DNA from: Cocos nucifera
Taxonomy: Eukaryota > Streptophyta > Magnoliopsida > Arecales > Arecaceae
Reading direction: 5' to 3'
NCBI GenBank assembly: GCA_006176705.1
Contig: QRFJ01000762.1
Span: forward strand, 62,001 to 126,000
Length of the DNA stretch: 64,000 bases
Shown here: positions 60,717 to 64,000 of the stretch, one piece after another
Layout of the letters: each line of letters opens with the position of its first letter
How positions within the stretch are numbered: the stretch's first letter is position 1
Notes under the pieces: generated by a model
What the model saw: only the letters and a program-made list of their open reading frames with translations
Told to the model about the DNA's origin: nothing
Database searches by the model: none
Program-made: the position numbers and the translations under genes

Positions 60717-63582
60717 TATTAGAAAATGTGTCCTATAGTCAATCATCTAAACTATAAATGATTATAATTTATATATGAATTATCAATTAATAATAGTTAT
60801 TTAGCTAATTTATCATAAATGGTCTATCTTTCTTAAATAAACTTCTAAGTTATGATGAAGTCCTTAGAACCATACTCAATCAATAAAGAAGGATTTATCA
60901 GATGGTTATTAAATTTATTCACAACCAAATGATAAATTATTAATTAGTATGATAACTTATCGAATATAGATCGTTGTATATCATATGCATTGGTTGTCCT
61001 CATAACCAGGTGGTATAAAAATACTGGTATGGCATGCAAGTAACATGTAGGTGTACATCTACACTGAACATGATCAATGTAGTACTCTACTATGAAGAAT
61101 ATCTAGTAAAGGCATATGAGTATAAGTGTTCCTCCGATCTGAGATCACCATAGTAACTTACAAGCAACTTACTATACTTTGATGTCGGACTATCTATATT
61201 TTTAATATAGTGATAAAAAACTTTTGGGTATAGTTAAGTATTTATAGAGTCGGTGTGTGAGTCAAGATGGAATTGATCATTTTTGATTAATTTCAGAAGC
61301 AAATATCTTGCTGTATTTTAATTTAGCAAAATCTAGATCTGGATAATCTTCATGAGGAGTCATGAGATTTATAAATTTTGAGATACAATATGGATGAACT
61401 TGTATGAGTGTTAATAGCAAACTCGAAGTTATCCTAAGCATTAAGGGTCAAAGGGATAAATTATACAATAACCATAGGTCAGGGTTCTAAGAATGTTGTT
61501 TTGCATACATTCGACTTATCCGGATGTTAGGTATCATTGCTAGATGGTCATTTCAATTAGTATAAGAATTAATTTCTATGCTATCAACTTAAGTTCAAAC
61601 CTATGGGATCACACATATAAAAGATTTCTACCTGATCAGATGATTGATCAATGATTAAGAATCGTTCAATGATCAAATCATCGATGCGATTGATAATCAA
61701 TCAAGTGCAAGTATTGCAAGAGGATCAATTAGCAACTAGATTACTAATTAACTTAATTTGATTAAGCAACTAAGCTAAGATCGAGTCTAATTAAATTAGA
61801 TTCAATTAGAATTAGTTTGGACTTGATTGAGTCAAATCTAATTGATTTATGAGATAAGCTAATTACAAGGAAGATCGATTTCTTGTTTGATTAGAACTTA
61901 AGTGCATCTAATTTTTAATTAAGTTAGAATTTAAATTAGATTTAAATATGATTTAATCTGATTTAATTGGGCTCCTAGTTGGACTAATATTATTCTTAAT
62001 TATGTTGCACTAATCCCAATTCAAATAGATTTAAATAGGTTTGATCTAGTCTAATTGGAGAAGTCCTAGTTGGACTGGGACTCTCCCTCTTCCCTTGTGC
62101 CTAGATTCCCACACCCCATATTTATTTGTCAAAAGTCTACATGGGTTTTTCCCATGCCTAAGAAGCCTCCTTGTGCCCCTCTCATTTTTTATTTTAGAAA
62201 TTAGTTTGAACAAGTCAAACTATGAAAATAGTTTTTCTTCTAAGGACTCTATTCGATAGAGTTTTCTAATTCCCAACTACTACCCATGGAAGGCACCAAA
62301 TAAAATCTGATTACATCTGATTTTTGGCATGAAAAAGGAACATTTGTTGGCATGAAAAATTTATTATCCATGCACAAGAAAAATTGGGTGGCGTCCAAGA
62401 GTTGGATGCCCCAAGTTTCTTTCTTTGAATTTTTCTTTTGTTAAGAGTTTGACCCTGAGAAGGACTCTCTTGTGGTGCCTATTATTAATCAGATTTGATC
62501 TGATTATGGCATGGATTAGGAAGGATTTTAATTTTAAGCATAGAAATTAGATTCCCAATGCCCAAGAAAGAATAGGGAGGTGCCAAGTGTTGGACACAGC
62601 CTAATCTTTCTCCCTTTTGACTTTTCCATGTTAGGTCTTTGGCCTAAACTAAAACTCTTTTGGATGCCACCTATATAGGACTTTTGGCATGGAAAATGAT
62701 CTAAGTTTTTACCATGAAAAAGTGTGGAGTGGCATGAGAGGCTAGGCGCTCCAAGTTGTTAGGCGTGAAGCTTCTTTCGGACATCCTTCCTGCATGTCCT
62801 ATTGTGAGAGAAAAGGAAAAGAAGATAGTCTTCTCTTTGGCTTTCTTCTTGTTCCTTCTTCATTTCCAAATTTTGCATGTTTCTCCATGGAAAAAATCAG
62901 AGAGAGAGGGTGTGTGAAGACAAGAGGAGAGTGTCTCATCTTGTAAGGAGGTGTGAGGCTTCTTTAGGACAAAACTAGGGTTTGTTCTATTGAGAGAAAA
63001 GGAAGAGAAGATGGGTCTTCTCTTACGAGTTTTTCTTCAAGCCTTTTTTTCTTCTTTTAGGGAGATCCAAGAGTTGATCTTCCCCCTTAATCCTCCATCT
63101 ATTTTTTCTCTCTTAGAGAGTCTAAGAGATCTGAAGAATATTTTTTAGATCAACCATCAAGAGGGATCCACAAAAAGCTAGCACTTCGAGCGGATCTTTG
63201 TTCGACGAACCTTCGATCAGCATGGCAATCTCTTATAGACAACCTATAGAAGCTAAATACCCTGTGCAACTCCGAGCAACAAGGACAACCATGGAGATGA
63301 GCTGTGGTGTTCTTAACCCATGCAAAGGTAAAGAGATCTGATCCCTTTTAGACCTAGATGTGATCTAAGGTTTACTAGATGTGATCTAGGGTATTGATGT
63401 GATCAATACCAGTCTATTTTATTTTTTAGATTTATTCATGCATGTTGACATATCATAGATCCTAGATGTAGGATTTAGTAATTTGATTACATGCATTAAT
63501 AGATTAATCTATGTCTTCCACTGCATTCAATTTTGAAAAAGTTTCGAAAGATATGCATGAAACCCTACATAGTTTTTCTTCA
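60717..63582 (+). repeat. F 3' LTR (2866 bp)
   Basis: Starts TATTAGAAAATGTGTCC after the tract AAGTGAGAGT and ends TTCTTCA. Uninterrupted, so it shows the sequence missing at the A3 junction of the 5' copy. Confidence 0.85.
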
Positions 63583-64000
63583 CGAGCTTGGTATTTGACC
63601 GCAAAGGTTAGTTCTCTTGAAGGTGAACTTAGAAATGCCAAGAAAGAGATTTAACACCTAGAGGAAGACATACAACAATCCAAGAAATATGGAGAAAAGA
63701 AACTTTCACACTATATTAACTTACTCGTCATGACTAAGGATGAAATAGCTCGGCTCAAAGAGAAGCTTGCAAGCAATGTCCAGATTGGTTCAAGAGAAGA
63801 TTCTGATGAACTTACTTCAATTAGAAACACCCTAATGAATCTTTCTACAACTCATGATAGAGAAGATTCTGATGAACTTACTTCAATTAGAAACACCCTA
63901 ATGAATCTTTCTACAACTCATGATAAAGACAAGTCTGAGCTCCTCAAACTCCAAATCCAGGTGAAGCAAAAAGAAAAAATTAACAAAAAGGTGGAAGCTG
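63583..64000 (+). pseudogene. Second coiled-coil ORF of G, part after F; runs off window
   Basis: Plus-strand frame continuing the helix interrupted at 50599: AWYLTAKVSSLEGEL near the start, one TAA at 63652-63654 (where a Gln codon would fit, CAA to TAA), then an open charged coiled coil to the window end. It contains a perfect 22-residue tandem repeat. No known function. Confidence 0.6.
63793..63924 (+). repeat. Perfect 66-bp in-frame tandem duplication
   Basis: The segment from AGAGAAGATTCTGATGAAC to CAACTCATGAT occurs twice, starting at 63793 and 63859, with no difference seen. It is 22 codons long and keeps the frame. Confidence 0.92.

Larger units (their letters stand above)
50600..63582 (+). 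mobile_element. F: Ty1/copia retrotransposon with 2.9-kb LTRs, carrying solo LTR A3
   Basis: The 5' LTR is 50600-51873 plus 54161-55723; PBS 55725; internal to 60716; 3' LTR 60717-63582. Flanks AGAGC (50595-50599) and CGAGC (63583-63587) are a 5-bp target duplication with one change, and the coding frame of G continues across. F is closely related to B: same leader blocks and pol order, similar LTR starts (TGTTAGAAATTGTATT and TGTTGAAAAATATATC). Confidence 0.88.
46622..64000 (-). mobile_element. G: Tat-like Ty3/gypsy element, 3' part with antisense ORFs, split by F
   Basis: Minus-strand 3' LTR at 46622-47561, then, further upstream in element orientation, ORF relics on the plus strand (antisense to the element) at 48287-50599 and 63583-64000. 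Extra antisense ORFs between pol and the 3' LTR are known for Tat-group elements, which explains the opposite orientation of LTR and ORFs. Pol, gag and the 5' LTR would lie right of the window. An alternative is that LTR and ORFs belong to different elements. Confidence 0.6.

Overview
This window looks like intergenic heterochromatin of a large, repeat-rich plant genome. It is AT-rich and most of it reads as old LTR retrotransposons nested inside one another. The element types (long-LTR Ty1/copia elements, a Tat-type Ty3/gypsy element with an antisense Transposase_28-like ORF) and one plant-type sulfate transporter fragment indicate an angiosperm. I think a monocot, and a palm is plausible, but that rests on remembered similarity and no search was run. 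No bacterial genes, CRISPR array, tRNA or rRNA were seen.

Layout, using my own labels. A1 (copia, minus, 1-5294) enters from the left edge with protease, gag, leader and 5' LTR. It sits inside A0 (copia, plus, 5295-10505), of which the integrase-to-RNase H part and the 3' LTR are visible. A0 sits in the leader of D (copia, minus; pieces 10506-10942 and 34745-38268). D's leader also holds B (copia, plus, 10943-34744). B's 5' LTR is split by C, a non-autonomous LTR element (plus, 12313-25983), and C's 5' LTR is split by A2 (copia, minus, 12823-23123). D itself is inserted in the pol region of E, a Tat-like Ty3/gypsy element (minus, 38269-43850).

The block 43851-46621 is the only stretch that does not read as a transposable element. 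It holds the last two exons of a group-3-like sulfate transporter (STAS domain, minus, 44319-44620), intact and with a canonical intron.

To its right lies G, a second Tat-like element (minus). Its 3' LTR is 46622-47561, followed by plus-strand (antisense to G) coding relics with a Transposase_28-like domain and coiled coils. F (copia, plus, 50600-63582) interrupts this coding region, which resumes at 63583 and runs off the window. F's 5' LTR carries a solo LTR of the A family (A3, 51874-54160).

Relative order of insertion can be read from the interruptions: E, then D, then B and A0; C after B, A2 after C, A1 after A0; separately G, then F, then A3. Paired LTRs differ at roughly one base in eight to ten by eye, and all pol genes are broken by stops, frameshifts or deletions. 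None of the complete elements seen looks autonomous today. The most interesting items are the stranded transporter exons, the WRKY-type W-box clusters in the A-family LTRs, the parallel loss of gag in B and F, the spliced antisense ORF of G, and a perfect 66-bp in-frame duplication at the right edge.
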